Assembly (NCBI GenBank): GCA_015680685.1
Contig: MNCI01017705.1
Span: 330,216 to 394,215, forward strand
DNA length: 64,000 bases
Reading direction: 5' to 3'
From: Gnetum montanum
Taxonomy: Eukaryota; Streptophyta; Gnetopsida; Gnetales; Gnetaceae
Part shown: positions 33,314 to 47,300 of the stretch, piece after piece
Layout of the letters: each line of letters opens with the position of its first letter
How positions within the stretch are numbered: position 1 is the stretch's first letter
Program-made: the position numbers and the translations under genes
Notes under the pieces: generated by a model
The model's input: the letters and a program-made list of their open reading frames with translations, nothing else
Told to the model about the DNA's origin: nothing
The model's database searches: none

Positions 33314-33749
33314 CCCCGTCAGGGAAAAAACAGGAGGCTTACCCTATTTTATAATAAATCGGTGGCGCAGTCGCCTTTGGTGCTTTTTTCAACTATTTTT
33401 TTAAAAGATAAATTTGTCGAAACCAAAATGAAACAGGAATATTTTTTTACAAAAATAGGCAAGAAAACCCGCGACAAAGCAAAAAAGTCCAGGGAAGGGA
33501 AGAAGCAAAAAAGGTTATTATTAATAAAAAAACAAAACAAAATAAAGTCAATAGCCAGTTTGGTGTTGGGTCTAGGTTTTTATGCTACACCCTGCCAATC
33601 TATCAATCCGAGCAGAGTTGCAGAACTGGATTTGGCGCGGTAGAGCCGCGCTTGAATGTTAGAAGATCATCATCGAACGAACGCCCAACTGTCTTGAATT
33701 GATATTATTTGAAGCTCAAGTTCAAAGCGTTGCAGAAGATAAGTTAACA

Positions 33750-36700
33750 ATGGCGGAGTACGATTTGACGGCAAAGATTGCTCCGCATCTGGACCGGCAC
33801 TTGGTTTTTCCGCTGCTGGAATTTCTGCAGGAGAAGCGTCAGTATCCGGAAGATCAAATCCTTAAAGCCAAGATCGACCTTCTCTCCAAAACGAATATGG
33901 TCGACTACGCCATGGACATTCACAAGACGCTTTACCACACCGAAGATGTGCCTCAGGGTTTGCCTTTTTTGATTTTCTTTTCCGTTAATGTTCTGCCGTG
34001 ATAATTGATGCTGATTTTGCTATGGTAGCACTTGTATTGGTGATTTGTGTTGCTAGGGCTTGTGATGCTGTTAAATTTGTAGCGATGAGTTACGTTTCTG
34101 TTCATTGATAGGGTTTATGTTGCTAGGGTTTATGATGCAATGATAGGGCTTTTCTGGCTGTTTCTGTGTGTTTGATTTGTGTTTGCTGTTTTTGGATAGA
34201 AATGCTGGATAGGCGTGCGGAGGTTGTGGGGAGGTTGAATTCGCTGCAGCACAAGGCCGAACCCCTGGTGAACTTCCTGCAGAACCCAACCCTTGTGCAG
34301 GAGCTTCGGTCTGACAAGCAGCAGAATCTCCAGATGCTCGCTGAACGCTATCAGGTGTGTTCTGTGCACTCTTAAAAGTGATTTGTAAAGCCCCAAACGT
34401 ATTATAATTTTTGAAGTTTGACTGGTCACTGTTTACTCATAATTATAATATGAATGCTGGTTTACCTGTAGCAAAGGAATAACATAAAACATGTGTCTGA
34501 TGACCTTACTAAAAAGGCTATCACTTGGCCTGTGAATTTTGATATATTTAAGAGAAATATAAATTGTATTTATTTGCAGGCTGTGTGATTTTAATGTTTA
34601 ATGATATATACAAACTTGGTTATGCTATTTATATTATATATAGATTTCTAATTTCTGTTTTTGGTTTTCTGTATATGATCTTCCATTAAGCAGATTGGAA
34701 GGGCAGAGATAGAAGCATTATACCAGTATGCCAAATTTCAGTTTGAATGTGGTAACTACTCAGGAGCATCAGATTTCTTGTACCAATATAGAACCCTCTG
34801 CACAGACAGTGATCGTAGTATGAGTGCATTGTGGGGAAAGCTTGCTGCGGAGATATTGATGCAAAATTGGGATGTTGCTCTGGAAGAGTTGAATCGCCTG
34901 AAGGAAGTTATTGACTCAAAGGTTGGTAGTTCTGTTTACATAGCCATGCTAGATGTTATATCTATGGTAATATACTTATTTTCTAAACAGCCATTTTTGG
35001 CATGCAGAGTTTTGCTTCTCCTTTAACTCAATTACAAAATCGAACATGGCTGATGCACTGGAGCCTCTTCATATTCTTCAATCATGAGAATGGAAGAAAC
35101 GGAATTATAGATCTTTTCTTTCAAGAGAGGTTTGCAGCTGTCCCTTGCAGAAAAATTTCTTGTATTTCATAGTGCATTTATCCACAGATGTCATAAGCAC
35201 TGCTTTCATTCTCTACCGTGTAATCTGGATTTCAATGGCATTTTCGTTTTGAAATTTGAGCAGGATATACTGATCTTTAATATCATCACCTCTTAACTAG
35301 TATTTTAATTTTTTTTGTTAAGGTATTTGAATGCAATCCAGACAAATGCACACCATCTTCTTCGGTACCTTGCCACTGCTGTTGTAATCAACAAAAGGAG
35401 AAGAAATATGTTGAAGGAACTCATTAAAGTTATCCAGCAAGAACAGTATACTTACAAAGACCCAATAACAGAATTTTTAGAATGCCTGTATGTAAATTAT
35501 GACTTTGAGGGAGCACAGAAAAAATTGATTGAATGTGACAAAGTAAGTTTCTGGATTCAAGATTGTGCTTATTTGCACTATATTGCTGCATTTGAGTTAT
35601 ATGATAGCTCATAAATTAAAATATTATATTTTCTCCTTTTTGCTCTAATGTGTACCTTTTTCTGCAGGTCATCCAGAATGATCCGTTTTTAGGCAAGCCT
35701 GTTCATGAAGGCAATTTTGTAATAGTGCCATTGCGTGATGAATTCCTTGAGAATGCACGCCTTTTCATTTTTGAAACATATTGTCGTATTCATCAATGCA
35801 TTGACATTAGGTAAGAAGCTTGCTTTCAGTTTGGCTCTATTTGCCATTACTAACAATCTGGATTGTATTTTGAGATCTTTTGTAATGGCGTTAAACTAGT
35901 TATTATGACCAATATGCAGTCATTTGAAAATTGACATTTTTAATTTGGGTAGATTACGGAAAATCATTGCTTTGACATTTCAATAAATTTAGACTAGATT
36001 TAGTCACAGAGGCTTCTGGATGTCATTGTTAGAATGAACTGATGAGCAAATTTCTTATTGTATTCTTAACAAGTTGATATTCATACATCTAATAGATAGC
36101 TGGCATAGTTGTGACTTATTTTGTCTTTGATAGGGGTTAAGTTGAGGCTAACTTTTTAACAACTGCAACGTGAGTATTTCTCAAAACTTAGAATGGAGCA
36201 TGAAGTTCACCATGGAAACTGCACTAACGTTTGCATGATATCGGTGGAGGATTGTGAATATAAAAATGGGCGTAGTTGTATCATTTCAATATTGTAATAC
36301 CAGGAAACATGGAACTTTGTAGGCAGAATGTAGTTAATGGTTTTCTAAAGACGTTACAATGGTAAGTTAATTTGAACAAAAAGTTGCAGAAAAAAAATTA
36401 TTAATTATAGGATCAATCAGGAAAAATGAACAAGGATCCATTACACATGTAGTTGCACCAAGAATAGGAAAATTGAATTAAAAACATGGAAGAAATTTAA
36501 CAAAGTGGAATTATCACTGTCATGTTTCGAAACCTTATCTGTCAAAAGGCTTTGGCAGCAATACTTTATACGCCTATACTACATACTTTTTTTGTAAAAC
36601 AAGTGTCACATAAAACAATCTTTTTATGTTTGAAGTACTTTGGAGCTGTACAAGTTTCTGCAGTTTGAAAATTTCTAGGTAATCATCTTGTCCTTTAAGG

Positions 36701-37106
36701 CATTCCTTTACAAAATTGCTGCTAACAGTTTGTAATCTGGCGTGGCTTTTCAGAATGCTTGCAGACAAGTTAAACATGAGCTATGAGGAAGCCGAGCGAT
36801 GGATTGTGAACCTTGTAAAGAATGCCAAGTTGGATGCCAAAATTGATTCAACCTCAGGAACAATTGTTATGGGCACGAATCATACCACTGTGTAAGCATT
36901 CTAATTAAAACAATAGATTAGATTTGATTGGCCTCTTCAAGCTATGCTAAACTGATCATCATTTGTTATTCTAATGTCGTTTTAATGTTCTTAGGTATGA
37001 ACAAATTCTCGAGAGCACAAAACAATTGTCCATGCGAACATATGTACTGGCAAATAATGTTACTCAGTTAGCTGCACCAGCTGGTCAGTCAACTGGCATG
37101 TACTGA
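33750..37106 (+). CDS. EIF3E: Eukaryotic translation initiation factor 3 subunit E (eIF3e/INT6), 8 exons, intact
   Basis: Subunit of the eIF3 complex that helps load mRNA on the 40S ribosome; in plants eIF3e also has links to the COP9 signalosome through its PCI domain. Exons: 33,750-33,957; 34,200-34,354; 34,694-34,921; 35,008-35,129; 35,323-35,542; 35,668-35,810; 36,754-36,891; 36,995-37,106. All introns have GT/AG ends, all phases join, and the total is 1,326 bases: 441 residues plus stop, the usual length in plants. The N-terminal eIF3 domain (about residues 4-135) includes [18 protein letters not shown] and [19 protein letters not shown]. The PCI domain lies at about 290-400, with [18 protein letters not shown] and [20 protein letters not shown]. 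Start context AACAATGGCG is strong. No stop or shift is seen, so it is probably functional. The longest intron (943 bases) is the sixth. A possible AATAAA signal is at 37,659. Confidence 0.97.
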
Positions 37107-40084
37107 CAACTTGTATCAAGGGAAACCTGCTGAGGGTGATAGAAACTTTTAATTTATGTGGTTTGGTAATATGACCATTCATTTTTGACATGTTAATTTT
37201 TCTAGAAAAATTTTGCAGAGCTCCTAATTTAAGAAGCCTGATTGTTTATTTGGGATGTGTCCCGTATTTTACTTGTTTATTTTGCCACATTTTGGACGTT
37301 TGGAAATATCATTTATGCTGTTGGGTTGTTACCGGCCATTTTGGGTAAGGAATTGTTTTAGTTTGTACTGCAATTCTGTAATTTCTGCATCTTAGAATAA
37401 GCTATGGATGATTTAAGGAGCTTATAATTCCTCCCTAGGGGAGTCCCTATATTAAAAATCTTAATATTACCCGGCATCTAGACAGATTTATCATCTTAGA
37501 AATGCATGTCAGATTAGGTAATCTGTTGCAATACAGTGAAGTCTTTGATTTACCAATCTGTTAACATATTTAAACATGTTCATTGAGACCCTCCTGGAGC
37601 ATACTAGTTGCAGAAACTCCTTTTGGTAAAATTTTTTCATGACGATATTGCTCACTGGAATAAACTCGGTAATCACGGATTTCCGCTGGAATTGAATATG
37701 TGCTCAAAAGACGTGCATAAACCAGATTTTTAATATTTCAGAAATTTAATGGGTGACCTTACGCTACAAATAAGCAAAATCGAATGTGTTTAATTTTAAA
37801 AATGCTGTGGGATATAAAATTTCAATTTGTATTTAACCAAAATCGAATGTGTTTAATAATGTCAAATGAGCCCCTATTAGATATGTTAGATTACATAATT
37901 TCAGAACGTCTTTTTAAGAACTTGTTTATAATTTAGCAATGCTCACTGAAAGGCTTTTACCTTGAAATTAATACACAACGATTGGCATTTAACCCCCTTG
38001 GCAGTTTACTGGGCCATTGTCTTTGCGAGAGACGAATTAGTAGTTGCAGATCTTGTTTAGCCTAAATAAATTGTAACAACGATGTGGTAACCCTTGAATT
38101 GCTACGTGAATCTACATTATTGATAGACCTTAAGTGACTTAGGAAGGGTGACATAAGGCGATCAAAGTCTGTGCATATTAATGATGTTACCTTTTATACG
38201 TGTAACATCTTATCCTTAACTTTTATTATTAATTAATAATTAGTAATTATGTCTAAAGCTCAGATGTGATTAGAGTACCTCTTTTTATAATGTATCATGT
38301 TTTCCCTAGTAAGCTAACCAGAGTAAATTCATCCTGGACTTTCTATTTCCTGTAAATGATTTTGAATAGAGGTTTTCTGCCGATGAAAGGATATAAAGAA
38401 TTTGTAACAATATAATCCGAAAATATGAAGTAAGCTAACCAGAGTAAATTCATCCTGGACTTTCTATTTCCTGTAAATGATTTTGAATAGAGGTTTTCTG
38501 CCGATGAAAGGATATAAAGAATTTGTAACAATATAATCCGAAAATATGAAGCATGTTAATTAAGTCTCACCGGTAAAAGTTGCTTTGTTAAAGTTTGATA
38601 GGCTTTTTTAAGTTTGAGAGCCCTGAAATTGAGAAATATTTTAGGACTTCTTGCCCAATGGCATCCTTAAAGAAGCTTTCTTTGTTATGAGATGTGTAAA
38701 CTCGTTTGTGTTTTATGATTTTCTTGCAAAAACAGAACTTTCATTTTTAAGGCAAATGAAAAGATAATCACGTTATGATGATAAGCATAACATAACACCA
38801 TGTTAAAAAAAAAAGATTAATTTAATTGTAAAGTTTAAATGGAACTTTGTTTTACTTATGGTCAACTAAAAATTAAATTTTTGCCACACAATATTTTGGT
38901 AGAAATTTAGTAGAGAAAGAGACTTATTTTTTAATAGTAAAAATGGGGATAAAAAAAGGACTTACTTAATGTTGATAGGTTGCATTGGGTTTTGTCCTTT
39001 GTAACTAGGTCACACCACCCTTTAGCCCTCTTAAAAGGCACAAACCCTTGTAACACCCCTAGCATAGAGTTAGTGGCCAATGCTAGCTCTAGTTGCATCC
39101 CTTCTTTAATGCCTAAGCATTGCAAGACTCCCTTTCTCTAACCACCCCTCAAAAGGAAAACAAACTCACCCCAGTTCCTCCTACACCCTACTCAAGATTT
39201 TGATTCCACTCATTCCACCTTTGGCCATACCTCCTTAGGTTGTCACCCTTGCACCTATAGCCAATTAATTGCTTAGCCTTGTTATCTTAAATCCCTAAAA
39301 TTTTAGGCCAAGCAACATTGTTGTAGGGCATGAATGATGAAATGTTAAGTCTTTGAAAACACCATGGGCCGTTTCGATTCCTATTGATCTACACTTGACT
39401 CATGCCATCTCTACACTAGTGTTTACAAAGGAGCAACATCAAATCACTTTTCATCTAGATGACCTCCTAACTTATGAATGCTACAAAGACTTGCAATCAA
39501 TCAATTTGTATATTGGATTAAAAATATATGAATCAAAATGCCCATGAAATTTTCTTTTGCTTAGAAGATCTCAATCCGACTTATCTAAACTTACGATTTA
39601 GGTAATCTTGTATGCAATAAATTAGGTTCCTCTATTTAGATCCAAATGTTAGGCTATCTTTGATTATCATATTCAGGGCATGAATATGATGGGTAGTGGT
39701 ACATATCACACATTTATCCTTTGAAATGGTGTTGAGATTTTTACCTTGTAAATTACAAGGAAACTAAGCAAACTATTTCACAAATTCCCCCTTTAATCTA
39801 TAAAAATCTATATGAAATAGGCAAATTACAAAAAACTTGAGGGGATTAGTTAACAAAATTTCCCATGAATTCATGTAAATCTATATGAAACTTGTTAAGC
39901 CTAGTTCTTCATTACTTAGGTGAGTAGCAATAATAGTTTTGATAATGGTAACACACAAGTATAGTAACAATATTAACACTCTAGTCATATTTGTGTTTAG
40001 TTTGGTTTTTCTCACTATAGTTTATGGTCTTTTGCTCTTTAAAATTAGCAAATACATATGCAAATAGATATATATTACATATAT
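37107..40084. other. 3' UTR and intergenic sequence after eIF3e
   Basis: The first several hundred bases are probably 3' UTR. No other coding frame is supported. The only structured part is the 121-bp tandem duplication at 38,308-38,549. Confidence 0.5.
38308..38549. repeat. Perfect tandem duplication of a 121-bp unit
   Basis: Copy one is 38,308-38,428 and copy two 38,429-38,549; no difference was seen by eye. Each begins AGTAAGCTAACCAGAG and ends CCGAAAATATGA. The lack of divergence means a very recent event or an assembly artefact. Confidence 0.95.
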
Positions 40085-40850
40085 TGAAACTAAAATGGAG
40101 AAGTGGAGACATGCCTTAGAATTAAAAGGTTTAAAAATTAGTATAATTAGGATAAAATATATCAAATTCAATTTTAATAACAACATAAACATCGGTGAAA
40201 TAGAAGTGACAATTCAAAGCTACAAAGTCCCTCATTGCAAACAATTTTGTTACTTAGAATCAATCATCCAATCATATAGTGAAATTGATAAAGACAAAAA
40301 ATAGAATTGAAGCAAGATGGCCAAAATGGTGACATACTAGTGGTGTTTTATACAGTAAAAGAATACCAATAAAACTAAAGGCTAAGTTTTATAGAACAAT
40401 CAAACATGCTATCCTATATGGTGTTGATTGTTGGGTAGCACAAAAGAGGTATGAACAACTTAGTGTGGCAAAAATGCAAATGCTTAGATGAATTTTGAAT
40501 GTTATCAAAAGAGAAAAATGACATAATCTAGACATTAAAGGAAGACGTGAAGTTGCTCCTATTTTAAATAAGTTACAGTAATGACAACTTAGATAGTTTG
40601 GACATGTGCAAAAAAGATTAGACAATGAGTCTAATAAAAAAGGTTGTCACATCATTGTTCTAGGAAAACCACTAAAACAAAAACTAAAAAAAAACTTGGA
40701 AAAAATAATTGAAAATGATTTGAAGAAATTGCAGATAAACAAAGATCCTAGCTCTTTCATCTAGGCGAATGGCCAAAAAGAATCATGTGGCGGACCCATT
40801 TTATTAGGACAAAGCTAGAATGATGATAATGATGACATTGAAAGTAATAT
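40085..40850 (+). mobile_element. 3' fragment of an RTE-type LINE
   Basis: The frame 40,095-40,304 reads KWRHALELKGLKISIIRIKY and CYLESIIQSYSEIDKD, matching the segment after the RT catalytic box in plant RTE-like LINEs. Later frames give KFYRTIKHAILYGVDCW, KMQMLR and FGHVQKRL pieces. The 3' end has the family's tail ACCCATTTTATTAGGACAAAGC followed by a GATGATAATGATGAC run. The polymerase catalytic part and everything 5' are missing, as is usual for 5'-truncated insertions. Many stops. Confidence 0.75.
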
Positions 40851-41286
40851 ATTGTTGCTTATAAAAGGTTACCTTTGTTTTGTCCATTTTTCAGAACAGG
40901 AGACTTAAATTTTTACCTTTATTTCATGGGATAAAATACCAAAAGAATGGGAAAATGAGTGTCAAATTCAGAGACTGGTCATATTTGTCAAGTTCATAGA
41001 TTATGCGCTTGTTGACTTTCTGTGTTTCTCACTGTAGATGTTGTAAAATAAATGAAGCGGATGTTAAATTTTATAGCGATGGCTTTCCCTTAAAAGGTGA
41101 GTATAACTATTGTAAAACTAGCAATTGTTGCAGTCACAATGCCCCGAGTATAACATAAGCAGAACGGAATTCTCTAACAATTAAGGCAAAAAATTTTCAA
41201 CTCTAAGCTGGTACAATCAACCAATTTTCAGGGCGTGGTTTCACCTCCTTTCTTAGTCAGCACAAGTAAACGACACGGAGACATTA

Positions 41287-41356
41287 TTAGTTACTCATTC
41301 CTTCTTTCTCTATGACGTACTGCCTCTTGTATTCCTCAAACACTCGATCATTTGTG
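41287..41356 (-). CDS. CMC1-like gene, exon 3 (C-terminal)
   Basis: The acceptor GTTTTTGCAG precedes C-ACA-AAT, which completes a Tyr codon split as TA/C. The exon codes for TNDRVFEEYKRQYVIEKEG plus MSN and ends in TAA at 41,287-41,289. Confidence 0.88.
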
Positions 41357-44300
41357 CTGCAAAAACAGGTAAGCAGTTCATTACACAAATATTCAAACCC
41401 CATTTTTATTAACAAAGAAAATCATGAGACTTTGCGGACTATGCCCCACAAAAAAATAGGAACCACCCCCCCCCGTTTTAGACTATATTACAATGCCAAT
41501 GAAGAGATCCTTATAAAATTTTCAAACCAACTTTAATAAAGCATCATTGATGTGCATATTATGAGTTTCAAGATCTTATTTAATATAAGCCATGTGAATC
41601 TAGGCATATGGTCCATAGGATATTTTGATATAAGATAAAAATAAAAAGATGCGATATCAACAAATTAACCTTGTCATCTGAACTACTGCACATGACTTTG
41701 TCCAAATGCATGGTAAAACTGATGCACAGAGTCTTAGGTCAAAAATCTTTGTGCATCAATTCGTAATCCATTTGGGCGAAATCGTGGATAACACACCAAA
41801 TGATCCTATAAAAAAGCTAACAAACACATTCATTTGCAATGTCATTCCAGAGTTGACAGGAAGCCTGCTGGAGGAATGCACTTGCATGCCAACATTAGAT
41901 CACAAAATTGCATCATTGGGTCTCACATTGAAATCTGACATCATCTCACGTTTGTCACTGCATGGTCCATTAGTAAATGAAGCCATGAGCATTGTTGCCT
42001 TGTGATGCGTTTGGGGACCTTGAATTTTGCAAATTTTCTTGGTTGCGATTGCTTTGTGATGTGCTGTGGGATCTTTCTCCATGGTTCTAGGAATTTCCAT
42101 TACAAAATAAGGCATACGCCTTACGTATCTACAGACCAGGCCTTTGGGACCACACTAGGCTCATAAAAATAGGCTCTTCCAAATAGTTAAAGACATGAAA
42201 GAAGACTTTTCTTGTGTTTTTAGGGCTGTCCAACATGCCATCTCCCATGTACCTATTTTAAATTTTAACAATACGACTTTTGGACTTCCTAACAATGAAT
42301 TTTAATAAAAATAATAATTTTACAAGGCTTTGATTCCTAGTTACATACAAATTAAATGATTAATGGTAGGCCTTAGACTCATGCTTAGACTATACCATGG
42401 CTATGAATTTCAGATTATTACCAACATCTTCAGGTTCCATTTAAACCAACAACGCTTCACTCACCATCATTTTTGGGCTTCATTTCAATATGCCCCGAAG
42501 ATAAGTGATCTATATTTGTATATGGTACACACTTATAAATGATATCTACTTCATTGAAAGCCTTTAGGTATTGTGCAATTCAAGCTCCTTAGGTCCAGTG
42601 GCTCAGAATATTATGCCTATCTAAGCTCATATACAGGTGGGGTTGGATACTAGTCCTCATCTCCACTTTTAGGTATAGATGCAATCCATCTATTCTAGGT
42701 ATAGATGGAGATAAATATATTGTTAAGAATTATCTAGTGTATTCATAAAAAAATGCTACATGCTTCAAACAAAGGACAGAAAACAAATGAATAATGTCAC
42801 CTAAATACTAAGTAAAAGATTAAGTGAAATTACTTAACCTAAGGTTCAACGGGTTCAAAGGGCTTCTTATTATAATTTATGTAGCTTTATTTTATGGAAA
42901 GCAAGTAAACATACATAACCAAACATACAATCTTTGCTTTAGGACATCTTTAGACCAAACGGAAGAACATAAATGCTTGTAAATAAATGGAATTAGAATA
43001 ATGAAACAAAAATGAAAAAATAACAAATTGCATGCATTAAAGAAAAATCTGAAATATAGCAGTAATAATAATACATGTAACTAGTGTTAAAAATTTGTAT
43101 TCTGAAGAAATTATCAATGCTCCATAATGCACGTATCAACAATTTACAATATTCAACTAACTCTACGTCCTAAACAATTTTCAAATGTCATCAAGGGAAA
43201 CATAAACAATTGAGAGTTGTTATGGCCATTCACTTTAATTATAGGGCACCCTATTCATTCCGAGTTTGAATTCCTATAAGGGAAAATGCATGTTTGCCTA
43301 ATATTTTTAAGTGAGCTGGGGTTTGTGTTTGGAAAATAATTATATCACACTTCTTTTGCTGCTATGTCAAAGGAGAGCAGTGGGTTGTCTCAACAGAAAT
43401 TGTCATAACTGTATAAAAAAGTAACTCACAGTAAGGGCTGGGAAGTCACCTATGATTTCCTTTGTTCCAAGGGAGCCTAGTTTCTGATCTAAAATCTGAC
43501 TGAAAGAAAAATGAAGGCATAAATAACAAACATAAATCTAGAGTAAAATCATTACCATGATCTTTAAGGGAAAAAGTGGAAGTAACGATAGAATTAAATT
43601 TTAAAGGGTAGAATTACATTTAGTTTAGGCGATCATTTATTGCCAGCCTTAACTACGAGGCTGGGAAAAACATATGTATAAGATGCACTTTTTCTGTTCT
43701 TGAACAGAAACATGAACGTGATAGAAAATTGAATGAACTGGAAATTAGTTTAAAAATAATCCCACAAGCTATTAAAACGCAATCCATTTGTAGAAAAATA
43801 GCAAGTCTAACTTCTGAAACAGTTTACAAAGAAAAAAAACTTCAACTAAAAGAACTATACATAATTGCAAATTCCACAACACTAAGAAGTAGATAATAGT
43901 CAAAGACAAAGTCCAACCCATAAACATAGGGTACCAAATTCTAATTTCTTGAACAAAGAACATCACCATAAAATTTTATCAACCAAAAGAAGAAACAGTG
44001 ACAACATGAAAGGAAAAATCCACAAACAACCTTGACCACCATGAAGGAAGTACATGGCATCAAACCTCTAAATGCTCTTCAACTCAAATTCCAACCTCTC
44101 ATGTTTTCACAATGAAAGAAATGCAGGAATGGACAACCACCATTTATCAACATCTAGGACTTGATAGCTTTCTCAACAAGACCTAAAACCTTCAAGAATA
44201 TTCCCAAACAAAATATAAGGGCTTCACTTTGCCAGCATGCAAAAGGTCAAAACCAACCATCAAATATGCATCGTTTCCTATATTTTTTGTGACTATTTAA

Positions 44301-47300
44301 TGGACCCTTTGAAGATCCAGCTGTTGCATGCTAAGTGCCTCCAACAACACAGTAGCTTGCTGCCTACAAAAAGAATAACAAAGTTGGATAAAATGGCTAG
44401 GGCTAATGCCGTCTGACAGTACCAAACGCTAAGCCAATGCTGCCAAAACAAAAGATTCCTAGCTTTGGTAGAATGGTAAAGGGGCAGTCATTAGTTATGT
44501 TAATAAAAACTTTGAAACACCAAGTGCACATCACAAACAAAATTCAGACGCATGCGCACCATGCACTCCTGACTCACAAAACAGAACCTCTAAATTGTCC
44601 AAGCCAAGAAAGTATCTATAACTTGATAACTGAAATGTTTCAACATGTTAGGACTGAATGCCTGTATTGCTTTAGAGACTTGATTTGGATAAGGGAAAAA
44701 TAACCTCAAAGTTAGGTTGGTGCTTATTCCTACAAGATTCTCATCTCAGCAAGGACCAGCCAGCAATAGCCTTTCATAATCTCATCTCAGGCTTCTAGTC
44801 ACTCAAACAAACATGGTCACCCCACTTTGCAAAATGGTGTGTGCAAAAGCAAAACCCTCCAATTAGTTATAGGCTCAAAGAAACCTCAACTCTTGTGTGC
44901 ACCAAACATTGTTCATTGAAAAAATACTCAGCTTAATAACTGAAATGCTTCAAGACGTTAGGACTATATGCCTCTATTGCTTTAGGGATTTGATTTGGAT
45001 ATGGGAAAAATTGCCTGAAGGTTAGGTTGTTTAATCCTACAAGATTCTCATATCAGCAAGGACCATCAAGTAGTAGCCTTCCATAATCTCCTCTCAGCCT
45101 CCTACTCACTCAAACTAACATGGTTGCCCCACTTTGCAAAATAGTGTATAAAAGGGTCATCACCTGGAGCCACAGTGCTCATCCCACTAAGCGGAGTCTT
45201 AGGAAGGTTGGTAGATGAGTGAAAGCCTAACCTCTTTAAGTCACTGTGCTTGGGCTTGAACCTAGGTCTTTGATTTGAGAAATGAGTGCCTTACCATCAT
45301 TCCAAATGACAACCCCATTAGTTATAGGCATACTTATGAAGATTGAATTGGGATCATGACTGGAACAACTGCAATCCGAATCTATTCTGGATTGCGATCC
45401 AGTTTGGAATTGTGATTCTGGACAATTCCAGGTGATTTTGGATAACAATTTTGGACAATTCTAAACAATTTTGGAATCTTTAAAAATACCAATTAGAAGT
45501 TTATACTTTAAAGTTAAACATTTAAACACTATTCCAATAACAAAATTCATGACTCAATACAACTATAAAAGTAGAAAGAAGAAGCATAGAACATTCTGAA
45601 CATGTGTCATCAGCAGTTTCAAGGTTTTCAGCACTTTAAGTACACATTTTTCTGCAAGAAGCAACACTTTCTTCAAGAACTCAACAATATATTCTTCAAC
45701 TCATTTTGAATCCCTTTAGCAACTGATTTCAGACATTCTTCAGCTCATATGTTTTGATTGACAGTGAATGAATACTACAGTGTAGCTTACATTTGAAATT
45801 TCTTTAATATATATGGGAGTATAAACAATGAATTTATGTCGATATTCATGCTTAATGCAATGTTTTTATGTTAATTGCATATACTTTTGAAAATAATTAA
45901 AAATTTGATATTTTTACATATTTTTTAATATCATGATTCCACGCGATTCAGAATCATAATCTGCAATCCAGAATCTTAATAATGAAAAAACGATCTAGAA
46001 TCTGATCTTCATAAGTATAGTTATAGGCTCAAAGAAACCTCAACTCTTGTGTAAAGAATTGTGCACTAAACATTGTTCATGGAAAAAAGACCCAAACAGA
46101 CCATTTCCAAAGTCCATATCAAGTGCCTCCTTTGTCCTCTTTTCAGCCATAATATGAAGTAGACTTTAAACACGATAAAAAATAAGAGTCATCATGAGCA
46201 TTGGAAGAGCAGGCTTACCTGGTTCTCCCATTTACTAATTTAGTTTTAAACATTTCCCTCATTTTTCATATTTCCCATATTTTAACCACCTAGAAACATT
46301 GATTTAGAATTCTTAAACACACAATGTTTAGATCACATCAGACCAATTAAAACAAGCATACACATCCTATGGTTACATTGATAAAAGTTAATATTTTAAT
46401 CAAAAACAGAAAATCTAGTTACATAAGGTACCTATGACTTCAGGTTGTGCATCTCTGTTCCCTGCCCTCCACACAATCAATAAACTATTTATAGATTTAT
46501 ACCCTACAAGCAAAATTAAGCTAGTACACAACATTACAGCAGAACCAGATAACTTCAAATGTCAATGTAATTTTATTAATTAAAATATTCAATATACTGC
46601 AAAATATCAAAAATAACCATGGATAATGTTTCCATGTATCTTAAAATATTATTCTAAAATGGTATTAAACGTTGCCTTTTTTGTTAAACAATATATATTT
46701 TTTCTGTTTTATTATTAAAAAAATTAGAAAAACTACTAATAAATAGTAACTTTGCTTCAATGTTCTAATTTAAAATTTCCACATCAACTTATATATAATA
46801 AAAATTACCTTTAACGTTTATTTGAACTTACAAAAAACAAGCTCACATATAAATATTTTATATCACTGCATGGCAATACAACATAGGATATAAAGGATTA
46901 AGTTTACATGTAAAAAAGTGGGAAACTACAGCTACTAATTTAGCAAAGAAAATATCATCATCCTAGAATGCTACCTTTGCCAATACCAAACCTTAAAATT
47001 AAGTTCAAGTAAGCTCACATGGAAAAAGATGATGGGGTTTTGTAATCAAGAAAACAAGCAAGTTTTCAAAGTCCTGTGAGAAAGTCTAGATCTTCTTCTC
47101 CGCAAGATATTGTATCAAAGCCAATACAACAACCAACTCTTCTTACACTGAATCAATTTGATGCTTTGGATACTTCAATAAAACATGCCTCTGCTAAAGA
47201 AGCTTGAACTTTTCCACATCTTATGACTTTGGGTTTTATATCTTATATTTAACTTGAGCATATTTAGAGGTGTATTACCTTCTTCAACTTCTCAAGAGCT

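Larger units (their letters stand above)
44622..46095. repeat. 310-bp direct duplication, second copy interrupted by two insertions
   Basis: Copy one, 44,622-44,931, begins CTTGATAACTGAAATG and ends TTGAAAAAATACTCAG. Copy two starts at 44,932 (CTTAATAACTGAAATG) and ends near 46,095 (TTCATGGAAAAAAGAC). Copy one lacks both the SINE-like segment (about 45,155-45,309) and the TIR element (45,330-46,018) found in copy two. The copies differ at many positions, so the duplication is old. Confidence 0.8.

Noticed and set aside
33227-33643. 138-codon lysine-rich frame upstream of eIF3e
   Set aside because: It begins inside the minisatellite and runs through the presumed promoter and leader; composition is low-complexity and nothing recognisable appears.
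42590-42680. tRNA-like segment (TAGGTCCAGTGGCTCAG, GGTTGGATAC)
   Set aside because: Box B departs too far from consensus and no insertion edges or relatives were found here.
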